Source: JAKFWI01 sp031398975 (GTDB lineage: Bacteria; Pseudomonadota; Alphaproteobacteria; Caulobacterales; Aquidulcibacteraceae). From it: a stretch of DNA of 64,000 nucleotides. The notes beneath the pieces are model-generated. The model made no database searches and was not told the origin of the DNA. It was given only the letters and a program-made list of their open reading frames with translations. The stretch is taken from NCBI GenBank assembly GCA_031398975.1, contig JANNOI010000019.1:45163-109162 (forward strand). The letters run 5' to 3'. The position numbers and the translations under genes are program-made. Positions 24,168 through 32,181 of the stretch are shown here, in pieces (within the stretch, counting starts at the first letter, position 1; each line of letters begins with the position of its first letter).

Positions 24168-25673
24168 CTATCGCCCCGCCGCCTCGCCGGGCGCGCGCAG
24201 CAGCAAAAAGCCCCCGTGATGGCGGCGCACCACCAAGGCTTGCCCGCCGCGATTGGTGAGGCGGAGCGCTGCGAGGACGCCGGCCTCGTCCGTGTCGGGC
24301 AGGATGAAGCTCTGCGTATGCTCCCCCCACCCCACCAGCGTGCAGGGAAAATCGGCGACGTCGCGCTCCGGCCCCACGGAGGATACTAGCGCGACGCCCG
24401 GGCGGGCGAGCGCGCGGGCATAGGCGCTGTGATACATGCCCTCGGTGTCGATCTTGTCCTGCGCGGGATCGGGGGGCACCACGATGCGGACGCGGGCGTC
24501 CGCGCAGCGCTCCACCCCCGCGCGGGCGCCTTCGGCGTCGAAGGTCCAGCGCGCCTGCGTCATCAGCCGCCCAACGGCGGGGGCGTGCAGGCTTGCGATC
24601 AGAAAATAAACGCCCGCGGCCAGGCCCGTGGCGCCCGCAAGCCGGGTCCGGCCGGCCGTCGACGCCTCCTCCGCCGCAAGCCACGCGGCCAACAGCAGGA
24701 GAAGCAGCAGCCCGGGCGCGGCGATGGCGAGCCCGCGTCCCTGCACCATGGGCAGGACCGTGGAGACGGCGAGCGGTATCGCGCAGAACAAAACCCCCAC
24801 GACCGCGCCCAGGACATAGACCGGCCGCGCCGCGCGCGAGGCCGCGCATAAGCCCGCGAGCGCCACCGCCACGGGGACGTTCACATTGGAGGCGTTGAGG
24901 AATTTGTGGAGGTACCAGTATTCGCCGAACATATAGGCCGGGCCGTTCTGCATCCATCCCACGAGCCCGCTGCCCCCCACCAGCGCGGCGGCGGCGTAGG
25001 CGATCCAGCCGGCGGTGACCAGGGAAGCGGTGAGGCCCGCGGCCAGCCCCGCGCGGATCAGATCGCCCCGCCGCTGCAGCAGGCCGACGAGCGTGACCCC
25101 CGCGCCGAGCGCCCCGGTATAGAGTGCGGCATAGAGGTGGCTGAGCGTGGCGAGCAAGGCGAGGCCGACGACCAGCGCGAGGGCGCCGCGCCGGGGGCCG
25201 GCGAGCAGCCGGCTGAGCAGCGCCGCCGTCAGCGCAAACGCCGCCGCTTGCGCGAGCATCCCGGCGCGCCCCTCCAGGACGAAGCTGAGCGTGGCGGGGG
25301 CGGCGAGAAAGAGCCCCGCCGCCGCGAGGCCGAACCCCGGCCGCTTCACCCGGGCGAAAAACAGCGCGCCTGCGCCGGCGGCCAGCAGGAGGGCGAGGCC
25401 ATTGACCAGCGCTAGGGCGGTCTGGGCCGGCAGGCCGGCGCTGAGCGCCGCCCGCGCCAGGAGGTAATAGAACGGGATGTGGGTATCGACGGTGAGGCGG
25501 GTGTCCCATGCCTGCGCCAGGGGGATCGTGGGATCCGCAAAATAGAGCGTAAAGTACTCGTCGATCCAGAAGGCCCTTCCGGGCAGGTTCGACGCCACGA
25601 ACCAGGCGAGCGACAGCCCCCCCAGAACCAGCACCGCAAAGGGCGCCCTTGCGAACGCCTTTTCGTAGGCCAT
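24168..25673 (-). CDS. GT-C type membrane glycosyltransferase (PMT/ArnT-like)
   Basis: The 501-residue protein has about 10 hydrophobic segments and then a C-terminal periplasmic domain from about residue 375. The first extracytoplasmic loop holds the acidic pair FWIDEYFTLYFADP (D38/E39), the position of the catalytic acidic residue in polyprenyl-phosphate-sugar transferases of the PMT_2/GT83 type. Histidine in DTHIPFYYLLAR also fits that family. It probably moves a sugar from a lipid carrier to a lipid or protein on the outer face of the inner membrane. The acceptor is unknown; being next to the flagellar genes may be accidental. Confidence 0.75.
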   Translation of the reverse strand: MAYEKAFARAPFAVLVLGGLSLAWFVASNLPGRAFWIDEYFTLYFADPTIPLAQAWDTRLTVDTHIPFYYLLARAALSAGLPAQTALALVNGLALLLAAGAGALFFARVKRPGFGLAAAGLFLAAPATLSFVLEGRAGMLAQAAAFALTAALLSRLLAGPRRGALALVVGLALLATLSHLYAALYTGALGAGVTLVGLLQRRGDLIRAGLAAGLTASLVTAGWIAYAAAALVGGSGLVGWMQNGPAYMFGEYWYLHKFLNASNVNVPVAVALAGLCAASRAARPVYVLGAVVGVLFCAIPLAVSTVLPMVQGRGLAIAAPGLLLLLLLAAWLAAEEASTAGRTRLAGATGLAAGVYFLIASLHAPAVGRLMTQARWTFDAEGARAGVERCADARVRIVVPPDPAQDKIDTEGMYHSAYARALARPGVALVSSVGPERDVADFPCTLVGWGEHTQSFILPDTDEAGVLAALRLTNRGGQALVVRRHHGGFLLLRAPGEAAGR

Positions 25674-25756
25674 AGCCGCCGATCCCCCTGCGCGCGCCGC
25701 CGGAGCGGGAGCTATAGCAGCGCGACGCGGGAGGTATGCAACCGCGGCGCCGGGCT

Positions 25757-26761
25757 TCAGGGACGCGCGGTCACCGTCAGGTCTAACCGGATCAACGCGC
25801 CGTCGCGCAGCACCGTGAGCGGGGCGCGCGCGCCGATCGTCTCGCGGGTCAGCGCCCGGTGGATCGCGTCGACGCCGTCGGCGGGCGCGGCCCCCACCGA
25901 CACGATGACATCGCCCGCGCGCAGACCCGCCGCATCACCCGGGCCGCCGGGGGTGACCTGCACCACCAGCACGCCGGCCTCCACGGTGAGGGCGAGGCGC
26001 CGGCGCAGCGCGAGCGCAAGCCCCTGGGTCTGCCCCGCGATCCCCAGCCAGCCGCGCGCCACCCGCCCGTCCCGCATGAGGTCGGGGATGATGCGCTTGG
26101 CGGTATTGATCGGCACCGCAAAGCAAAGGCCCTGCGCGCCCCCGATCATCGCCGTGTTCACCCCGATTACCCGCCCGCTTGCATCCACCAGCGCGCCGCC
26201 GGAATTGCCCGGGTTCAGCGCGGCGTCAGTCTGGATCACGTCCTCGATCAAGCGCCCGCCCTCCCCGCGCAGGGTGCGCCGCAGGGCCGAGACGACGCCC
26301 GCGGTGACGGTCGCCTGCAGGCCCAGCGGATTGCCGATCGCCACCGCCAGCTCGCCAACGCGCAGGCTGTCGCTGTCGCCCAGCTCAGCCGCCGCGAAGC
26401 GGCCCCGGCCGAGGCGCAGCAGCGCCAGATCGGTCTCGGGGTCCAAGCCCACGATCTCCGCGGAGACGACGAGCCCGTCGTGCAGCACCGCCTCCACGCG
26501 CCCCGCGCCGCGCACCACATGGTGGTTGGTCAGGGCGTAACCGTCCCCCGTCACGATCACGCCGGAGCCCGCGCCGTCGAAGGCGTTTTCACGCCCGCGC
26601 CCGCGGCGCACCCCGATCACGGACGGCCCCGCCCGCTCGGCGGCCGCAATCACGGCGCTGGAGAAAGCGTCCCGAAGGTCTTGCGGCGCGGCTGGCGCGG
26701 AGAGCGGTCGGGCGGGGCGGGTTTCAGCGCGCGCGGCGCGCCAGGACGTGGCGTTTTGCAT
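25757..26761 (-). CDS. HtrA/DegP-like serine protease with one PDZ domain
   Basis: The 334-residue protein has a trypsin-like domain with the catalytic triad H81 (LTNHHVV), D111 (PETDLALL) and S187 (NPGNSGGAL). One PDZ domain follows (about residues 240-330, with GPGDAAGLRAGDVIVSVG). No convincing signal peptide or membrane anchor is visible from the ATG at 26761, which is unusual for this normally periplasmic family. A longer N-terminus, to 26923, would overlap the divergent DUF502 gene and is arginine-rich rather than hydrophobic. Cytoplasmic HtrA-like proteins are known, but a mis-set start cannot be excluded. Confidence 0.85.
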   Translation of the reverse strand: MQNATSWRAARAETRPARPLSAPAAPQDLRDAFSSAVIAAAERAGPSVIGVRRGRGRENAFDGAGSGVIVTGDGYALTNHHVVRGAGRVEAVLHDGLVVSAEIVGLDPETDLALLRLGRGRFAAAELGDSDSLRVGELAVAIGNPLGLQATVTAGVVSALRRTLRGEGGRLIEDVIQTDAALNPGNSGGALVDASGRVIGVNTAMIGGAQGLCFAVPINTAKRIIPDLMRDGRVARGWLGIAGQTQGLALALRRRLALTVEAGVLVVQVTPGGPGDAAGLRAGDVIVSVGAAPADGVDAIHRALTRETIGARAPLTVLRDGALIRLDLTVTARP

Positions 26762-26862
26762 GCGCTGGAAGATGGGCGCCGGAGCCCGATCGCAAAAGAC
26801 CCCCGCCGGCCCCGGCCCCGCGCGGGCGTGACGGCGCCGGCGGGCCGGGTTAGCAAGCAGGA

Positions 26863-27540
26863 ATGTCCGACCCAACGCCGCCCGCACCCCGCGATCCCGC
26901 CTGGCTGTGGATCCGCAATTCATTCGCCGCCGGGGTGGCGATCGTGCTGCCGTTCGCGGTCACCGCCTGGATCATCTGGTCGTTCGTGACCTTCGTGGAC
27001 GCCCGCGTCGTTCCGCTGATGCCGGCCGCGCTGCAGCCCTATACCGACGCGATCCCCGGCGCGGGCGTGGTGGCGGCCTTGGCGGCGATCACGCTGGTGG
27101 GGGCGCTGGCGGCCAATCTTGTGGGGGCCGAGATCGTCCGGGTGAGCGAGCGCTTGGTCAGCCGCCTGCCGCTGGTGCGGTCGATCTACGGCGGCTCCAA
27201 GCAAATCTTCAAACAGATCGCCGCGCCGGACCGGACAAGCTTCCAGGAGGCCGTGCTCGTTCCCTTCCCGTCTCCCGGCGCCTGGGCGATCGGGTTCATC
27301 ACCAATGACACCCCGGATGAGGGCCCCGCCGGGCTCGGGGCCGATATTGTGGCCGTCTATGTCCCCCAAGCCCCGGTGCCGACCTCGGGCTTCCTGCTCT
27401 ATCTTCCCCGCCACACGCTTAGGCCCTTGAGCCTCGCCCCGGAGGAGGCGCTCAAGCGGGTAATCTCGCTGGGCATCATCAAGCGGGAGGACGCCGAGCC
27501 CGCGCCCGGCGCGGCGCCTGCGCCCCCGCCCAAAGCGTAA
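26863..27540 (+). CDS. DUF502 family membrane protein
   Basis: The 225-residue protein has two N-terminal membrane segments (AGVAIVLPFAVTAWIIWSFV and GVVAALAAITLVGALAANLV) and a soluble C-terminal domain with the DUF502 signatures LPLVRSIYGGSKQIFKQI and VYVPQAPVPTSGFLLYLP. The family is widespread in alphaproteobacteria and plants, with no established biochemical activity. The tail is alanine/proline-rich. It starts at an ATG with AGGA four bases upstream. It stands upstream of the Tad pilus genes, but a 143-base spacer with a CtrA-like box separates them. Confidence 0.88.
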   Translation: MSDPTPPAPRDPAWLWIRNSFAAGVAIVLPFAVTAWIIWSFVTFVDARVVPLMPAALQPYTDAIPGAGVVAALAAITLVGALAANLVGAEIVRVSERLVSRLPLVRSIYGGSKQIFKQIAAPDRTSFQEAVLVPFPSPGAWAIGFITNDTPDEGPAGLGADIVAVYVPQAPVPTSGFLLYLPRHTLRPLSLAPEEALKRVISLGIIKREDAEPAPGAAPAPPPKA

Positions 27541-27595
27541 AAGACGTCCCGCCAGCCATTTTGCGCCGATTCCACAAGGCCAATCCGGTCGCGCG

Positions 27596-27610
27596 TTAAC
27601 GCTGCCTTAG
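27596..27610 (+). promoter_or_regulatory. CtrA-like binding site upstream of cpaB
   Basis: The sequence TTAA-cgctgcc-TTAG matches the CtrA consensus TTAA-N7-TTAA with one change. It lies 74 bases upstream of the cpaB start. CtrA controls pilus genes in Caulobacter, and TTAA is rare in such GC-rich DNA. The assignment is inferred. Confidence 0.5.
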
Positions 27611-27683
27611 GCCACCCGCCGCAAAAGTCGGGATCGACGAAGCAGGATCGCTTCAAGATTCTTACGCAGGCGGGCTTGGCGCG

Positions 27684-28535
27684 ATGTCGATGCGGCAGAT
27701 CATCGTTCTGGTCGCGGCGGGGATTGCGGCCCTGCTCGCGCTGCTGCTGCTGCGCGGCGTAGGCGCGCGGGAAGCCCCCGCAAAGGCCGATACGCCCCCG
27801 CCGATCGTCGGCGTCGAGGTGCTGGTGGCCGCCAAGCCGCTGCAGGCCGGGGTCGCGGCCTCCGCGGGCGATCTGGCCTGGGCGGCGTTTCCGAAAACGT
27901 CGGTGACCGAAGCCTTCATCACCAAGACGCAAGCCCCCCAGGCGCTTGAGGAAATGAGCGGCGCGGTGGCGCGCTATCCCCTGGAAAAGGGCGAGCCCGT
28001 GACGGCCGCCAAGCTCGTCAAGCGCGGCGAGGGGGGCTTCATGGCCGCGATGCTCGAACCCGGGTTCCGCGCCGTCGCCACCCCGATCGAGGCCGAGACG
28101 GCGGCCGCCGGCTTTATCCTCCCCAATGACCGCGTCGATGTGCTGATGACCCGCAAGGTCCAGCTTCAGGGCCTCAACGGCGCACGCGACGAGGTGCGCA
28201 GCAATGTCGTGCTCGAAGACATCCGCGTGCTGGCGATCGACCAGAAGGCCAAGGGCCCGGCCGGGGACCCCGAAGGCCCAGCCCACCTCGTGGGCGCGGT
28301 GGCGACGCTTGAGCTTTCCCCCCGCGACGCCGCCACCTTGGCGATGGCCGACGAGATGGGCGACATCTCGCTTTCCCTGCGCAGCCTGGAGCGCGCGGCC
28401 GGCGGCCCGGAGATGGGCGCGGCCCGCCGGGCCCGTTCGGGCGTGATGGAGCAGAACGCAGCGCTCGCGGCGATAAAGTTCCACGCCTATGGCGCGATGA
28501 AGACCGACACGCTCCAAAGCCCTGGGAACGACTGA
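27684..28535 (+). CDS. cpaB: Tad pilus assembly protein CpaB (RcpC)
   Basis: This periplasmic/inner-membrane component of the Tad (type IVc) pilus associates with the secretin. The 283-residue protein has an N-terminal membrane anchor (IIVLVAAGIAALLALLLL). A SAF-like domain follows (VEVLVAAKPLQAGVAASAGDLAW, about residues 44-105), and then the RcpC/CpaB domain with GFILPNDRVDVLMTR. It is the first gene of the cpaBCDEF-tadBC operon. The prepilin peptidase gene cpaA and the pilin gene, usually adjacent, are absent at this site. Confidence 0.93.
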   Translation: MSMRQIIVLVAAGIAALLALLLLRGVGAREAPAKADTPPPIVGVEVLVAAKPLQAGVAASAGDLAWAAFPKTSVTEAFITKTQAPQALEEMSGAVARYPLEKGEPVTAAKLVKRGEGGFMAAMLEPGFRAVATPIEAETAAAGFILPNDRVDVLMTRKVQLQGLNGARDEVRSNVVLEDIRVLAIDQKAKGPAGDPEGPAHLVGAVATLELSPRDAATLAMADEMGDISLSLRSLERAAGGPEMGAARRARSGVMEQNAALAAIKFHAYGAMKTDTLQSPGND

Positions 28536-28539
28536 GCCC

Positions 28540-29991
28540 ATGAAACCCGCCCGCGCGCTGCTCGCGTCCTTCGCCTCCCTGCTGGCCCTCGTTGCGCCAA
28601 CCCAGACCGTCGCCGCCGCCCCCGCCCCCGCGAGCGACCCGAGCGGGGCGCTTTATATCAGCATCGCGGCCGGCGCGGATGCGGTCTCGCCCCGCCCCGT
28701 AGTCCTGCCGCTCTCCAAGGCCGTGGTGGTGGATTTGCCGCGCGAAGCGCGCGACGTGCTGCTCTCCAATCCAGACATCGCCGACAGCGTGGTGCGCACG
28801 GCGCGGCGTGTGTTCATCATCGGGCGCGCGATCGGGCAGACCAACGCCTTCTTCTTCGACTCCGAAGGGCGCCAGATCGCCAATCTCGAAATCCGGGTGG
28901 AGCCCGACGTCGCCCCCCTCAACAGCATCCTGAAGCGCTTCGCCCCCAATGCGAGCGTGAAGGCGGAATCGGTCAACGGCTCGCTTATCCTGACGGGCGC
29001 GGTGAAAAGCGCCGCCGAGGCCGACCGGGTGCTCCAGATCGCCCAGAAGTTCAGCGCCAAGCCGGGTGCGACCACACCCACTCCGGTGGTCAATCTCTTG
29101 GCCGTGGAGAGCAAGGAGCAGGTGCTGGTCAAGGTGCGGGTGGTGGAAATGAACCGTACGCTGATCAAACAATTGGGCGTCAATCTGGATTCCGACGACA
29201 TCTTGAACACCGTGCTGCCGAATGACAGCTATCTGAGTCTCTCCACCGCCAATGGCTTCTCCATCAACGGCTCGCTGCTCGGGGGCTCCACCGCGACGCT
29301 CGGCGAGGTGGACAGCACCGGCCAGAGCACCAGCGGCGCGCTCCAGGCGTTCGAGCGCAGCGGCCTGTTGCACGTGCTGGCGGAACCGAACTTGACCGCG
29401 ATCAGCGGCGAAAGCGCGAAATTTCTGGCGGGCGGGGAGTTTCCCGTGCCGGTGCGCTCCGATGACGGGGAGGTGACGGTCGAGTTCAAGCCGTACGGCA
29501 TCGGTCTGGCCTTCACCCCGATCGTGCTGTCGGGCGGTCGCATCTCCCTCAAAGTCTCAACCGAAGTCAGCCAGCTCACCAGCGAAGGCGCCACCACCAC
29601 GGAGGGGCTCACCGTATCGGGCCTGCAGGTGCGCCGCGCGGAAACGACGGTGGAGATGTCCTCCGGGGGGTCGCTGATGATGGCGGGCCTGCTGCATGAG
29701 CGCACGAGCCAGGCGGTCGAGGGCACGCCCGGCGCCAAGGAATTGCCGGTGCTGGGCGCGCTGTTCCGCTCGCGCGATTTCCAGAACAGCGAGACCGAAC
29801 TCGTCATCCTCGTGACGCCCTATCTGGTCGATCCCGCCAACCCTGACCAACTCAGGAGTCCCGGCGACGGCTTCCAGCCGCCCGGCGATCTGACAAGCCT
29901 CTTCTCCGAGCGGCTCAACGTCGTCTATCGCGGCGCGAGCGACGGCGACGGCAGAAAGCTGCAGGGCCCGGCTGGGCACGTCATCCAGTGA
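28540..29991 (+). CDS. cpaC: Tad pilus outer-membrane secretin CpaC (RcpA)
   Basis: The 483-residue secretin forms the outer-membrane pore for the Flp pilus. It has a signal peptide (LLASFASLLALVAPTQTVAAA). An RcpA N-terminal domain follows (KAVVVDLPREARDVLLSNP), then a BON-like element (LILTGAVKSAAEADRV). The secretin core has LHVLAEPNLTAISGESAKFLAGG, then VEFKPYGIGLAFTPIV and ETELVILVTPYLV. It starts 4 bases after the cpaB stop. Confidence 0.95.
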   Translation: MKPARALLASFASLLALVAPTQTVAAAPAPASDPSGALYISIAAGADAVSPRPVVLPLSKAVVVDLPREARDVLLSNPDIADSVVRTARRVFIIGRAIGQTNAFFFDSEGRQIANLEIRVEPDVAPLNSILKRFAPNASVKAESVNGSLILTGAVKSAAEADRVLQIAQKFSAKPGATTPTPVVNLLAVESKEQVLVKVRVVEMNRTLIKQLGVNLDSDDILNTVLPNDSYLSLSTANGFSINGSLLGGSTATLGEVDSTGQSTSGALQAFERSGLLHVLAEPNLTAISGESAKFLAGGEFPVPVRSDDGEVTVEFKPYGIGLAFTPIVLSGGRISLKVSTEVSQLTSEGATTTEGLTVSGLQVRRAETTVEMSSGGSLMMAGLLHERTSQAVEGTPGAKELPVLGALFRSRDFQNSETELVILVTPYLVDPANPDQLRSPGDGFQPPGDLTSLFSERLNVVYRGASDGDGRKLQGPAGHVIQ

Positions 29992-30002
29992 GGAAACCTC
30001 CC

Positions 30003-30707
30003 ATGCGCCCCTCCGTGCCGCTCACGCTCGCGCTCGGCCTTGCAGCCTCGGCCTGCGCGGTCAAAGGCGATCACACGCGCCTCGCGGGCGGCCTGACCGG
30101 CCGCGCCGACGCCCACAAGATCAGCGTGGAGCCCGCAAGCCAGCGCCTGGAGCTTCCGGTGACCACGGGCGCGGCGAGTGCGGAAGATGAGGCGCGGGTG
30201 GAGAGCTTCGCGCGCGCCTACCGCGAGTTCGGCCACGGAACGCTGCTGTTGAGCGTGCCGAGCGGGGGGGCCGAAGAGGCCGCCGCCACGCACCTCGCCC
30301 AGGCGGTGCGCCGGCGATTGGCCGAAGGCGGCGTGCCGTTTTCCGCCATCGTCAGCGCAAGCTATGAGGCCCAGCCGGCCGGCGAGACGAAGTCTGACCC
30401 AAAGCCCGCCCCGCTCGTCTTGACCTTCACTCGCTACACCGCGGCTGCGCCCGCCTGCGCCCCGGCCTATCTGTTCGACTATGCGGACGGCTCCCCCAAG
30501 GACGCGCCGAAAAACTTCGGCTGCGCGGTGAGCGCAAACCTCGCCGCCATGATCGCCGACCCCGCCGATCTACTCAAACCGCGCCCCAGCGAACCGCGCG
30601 ACGGCGATCGCCGTCAGGCGGTGCTCGACCGCTACCGCGCCGGCGCCCAAACCCACGCCACGCGCACCGAGGATGAGCGCGCGACGGTAAGCGACGTCGC
30701 CAAATGA
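30003..30707 (+). CDS. cpaD: Tad pilus lipoprotein CpaD
   Basis: About 234 residues. The N-terminal lipoprotein signal LTLALGLAASAC has its cysteine at residue 18, followed by a CpaD domain (about 40-210) with AYREFGHGTLLLSVPSG and the cysteine-containing NFGCAVSANLAAMIADPADLL, which is characteristic of the family. CpaD is an outer-membrane lipoprotein that helps secretin assembly. The ATG at 30003 has GAGGAA upstream and is preferred over a GTG at 29988 overlapping the cpaC stop. The stop overlaps the cpaE start (ATGA). Confidence 0.92.
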   Translation: MRPSVPLTLALGLAASACAVKGDHTRLAGGLTGRADAHKISVEPASQRLELPVTTGAASAEDEARVESFARAYREFGHGTLLLSVPSGGAEEAAATHLAQAVRRRLAEGGVPFSAIVSASYEAQPAGETKSDPKPAPLVLTFTRYTAAAPACAPAYLFDYADGSPKDAPKNFGCAVSANLAAMIADPADLLKPRPSEPRDGDRRQAVLDRYRAGAQTHATRTEDERATVSDVAK

Positions 30708-32173
30708 GGCTCGATATGGCGCAGACAGACTTAGACACCGCCGAAGACCCCAATCCCGGCTGGACCGCGCCCGAGCGGGAAGGCGAGGACGCCGCGTTCG
30801 CGCCCGACCTCCCTCCTGACTTTGCGCCTGACTTTGCGCTCGAGGAGGACCCCACTTTCGCCATCGGCGCCATCGAAGCGCCCCCGATCGTGGACGAGGC
30901 GGGCGCGCCGGAGGCCGGCGGCTGGGGCGGGCTGACGCCCGCCGAACTCGCCTTCGATGCGGCCGTCCCGGGCGGGGACCAGCCGGTGCCGCGGATCACG
31001 ATCAACGCCTATTGCGACCGTCCGGAAATGGCGCGGGTCATGGAAGCGGCCGCCGGCGACCGAAGGCTCGCCAAGGCCGTGGTGCAGATCCAGAGCGGGG
31101 GCATCGAGGCGGCGGTGGCCGCGCTCGCGGCCCAGCCCAGCCCGAACCTGATCCTGATCGACAGCGCCGCCTCCCCCGCCGCTCTGCTGCGCGGGCTCGA
31201 TCGTTTGGCCCAGGTGGTGGACGAGGGCACGAAGGTGATGATCGTCGGCGCCGCCAACGACATCCTGCTCTATCGCGAATTGATCAAGCGCGGGGTGAGC
31301 GAGTATCTGATCGCGCCGGTGGCGCCGCTGCAGCTCATCCAGGCGATCGCGGCGCTCTATGTCAATCCTGACAAGCCGTTCGTGGGCCGGATCGCGGCCG
31401 TGGTCGGGGCCAAGGGGGGCGTCGGGGCCTCCACGATCGCCCACAACCTCGCCTGGACGATCGCCGAACGCTACGGCGCCAACACGACTTTGATGGACCT
31501 CGACCTCTCTTTCGGCACCGTCGGGCTCGACTTCAACCAGGACCAGGGCCAGGGCGTCGCCGAGGCGCTGCTCGCCCCCGAGCGGGTGGACGAGGTGTTC
31601 CTCGACCGCCTGCTGACGCGCCAGACCGAGCGGCTGACTTTGTTCACCGCGCCCGCGACTTTGGAGCGGGAGTTCGACCTCGATCCAGGCGCGTATGAGA
31701 TCGTGGTCGATCGCGTGCGCCGGTCGGCGCCGTTCGTGGTGCTGGACCTGCCCCATATCTGGACGGCGTGGATGCGCCACACGATCCTTTCCGCAGACGA
31801 TGTCGTGATCGTGACGATCCCCGACCTTGCGGGCCTGCGCAATTGCAAGAACCTGCTCGATCTCGTGCGCGCGGCGCGGCCCCACGACGCGCCGCCCACG
31901 ATCGTTCTCAACATGGCCGGGGTGCCCAAGCGCCCCGAGATCCCGCTCAAGGATTTCGCCGACGCGCTGGGCGTGCAGCCCGCCATCACCATCCCGTTCG
32001 ATCCCGCCATCGTGGGCGCGGCCGCCAATAACGGGCAGATGATCGTGGAGATGGCGCCGGAGTCAAAGCCCGGCGTCGCGCTCGATACTTTGGCGATGGC
32101 GCTGTCGGGTCGTGAGCCCGTGGCCCGCAAGAAGACCTCTCTGCTGGACCGGATCCCGATCCTCAAACGCTGA
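30704..32173 (+). CDS. cpaE: Tad pilus assembly/localisation ATPase-like CpaE (TadZ)
   Basis: The 489-residue protein directs the Tad machine to the cell pole in Caulobacter. An acidic, disordered N-terminus (1-90) precedes a receiver-like domain (about 100-215, LILIDSAASPAALLRGLDRL) and a MinD/ParA-type domain (about 225-470). The P-loop reads VGAKGGVGASTIAHN: the usual lysine before S/T is alanine. This matches the atypical Walker A typical of the TadZ/CpaE group. DLDLSFGTVGLDFNQD and FVVLDLPHIW mark the A-prime and B motifs. An ATG at 30716 is an alternative start. Confidence 0.94.
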   Translation: MRLDMAQTDLDTAEDPNPGWTAPEREGEDAAFAPDLPPDFAPDFALEEDPTFAIGAIEAPPIVDEAGAPEAGGWGGLTPAELAFDAAVPGGDQPVPRITINAYCDRPEMARVMEAAAGDRRLAKAVVQIQSGGIEAAVAALAAQPSPNLILIDSAASPAALLRGLDRLAQVVDEGTKVMIVGAANDILLYRELIKRGVSEYLIAPVAPLQLIQAIAALYVNPDKPFVGRIAAVVGAKGGVGASTIAHNLAWTIAERYGANTTLMDLDLSFGTVGLDFNQDQGQGVAEALLAPERVDEVFLDRLLTRQTERLTLFTAPATLEREFDLDPGAYEIVVDRVRRSAPFVVLDLPHIWTAWMRHTILSADDVVIVTIPDLAGLRNCKNLLDLVRAARPHDAPPTIVLNMAGVPKRPEIPLKDFADALGVQPAITIPFDPAIVGAAANNGQMIVEMAPESKPGVALDTLAMALSGREPVARKKTSLLDRIPILKR

Positions 32174-32181
32174 AGCCGCCC

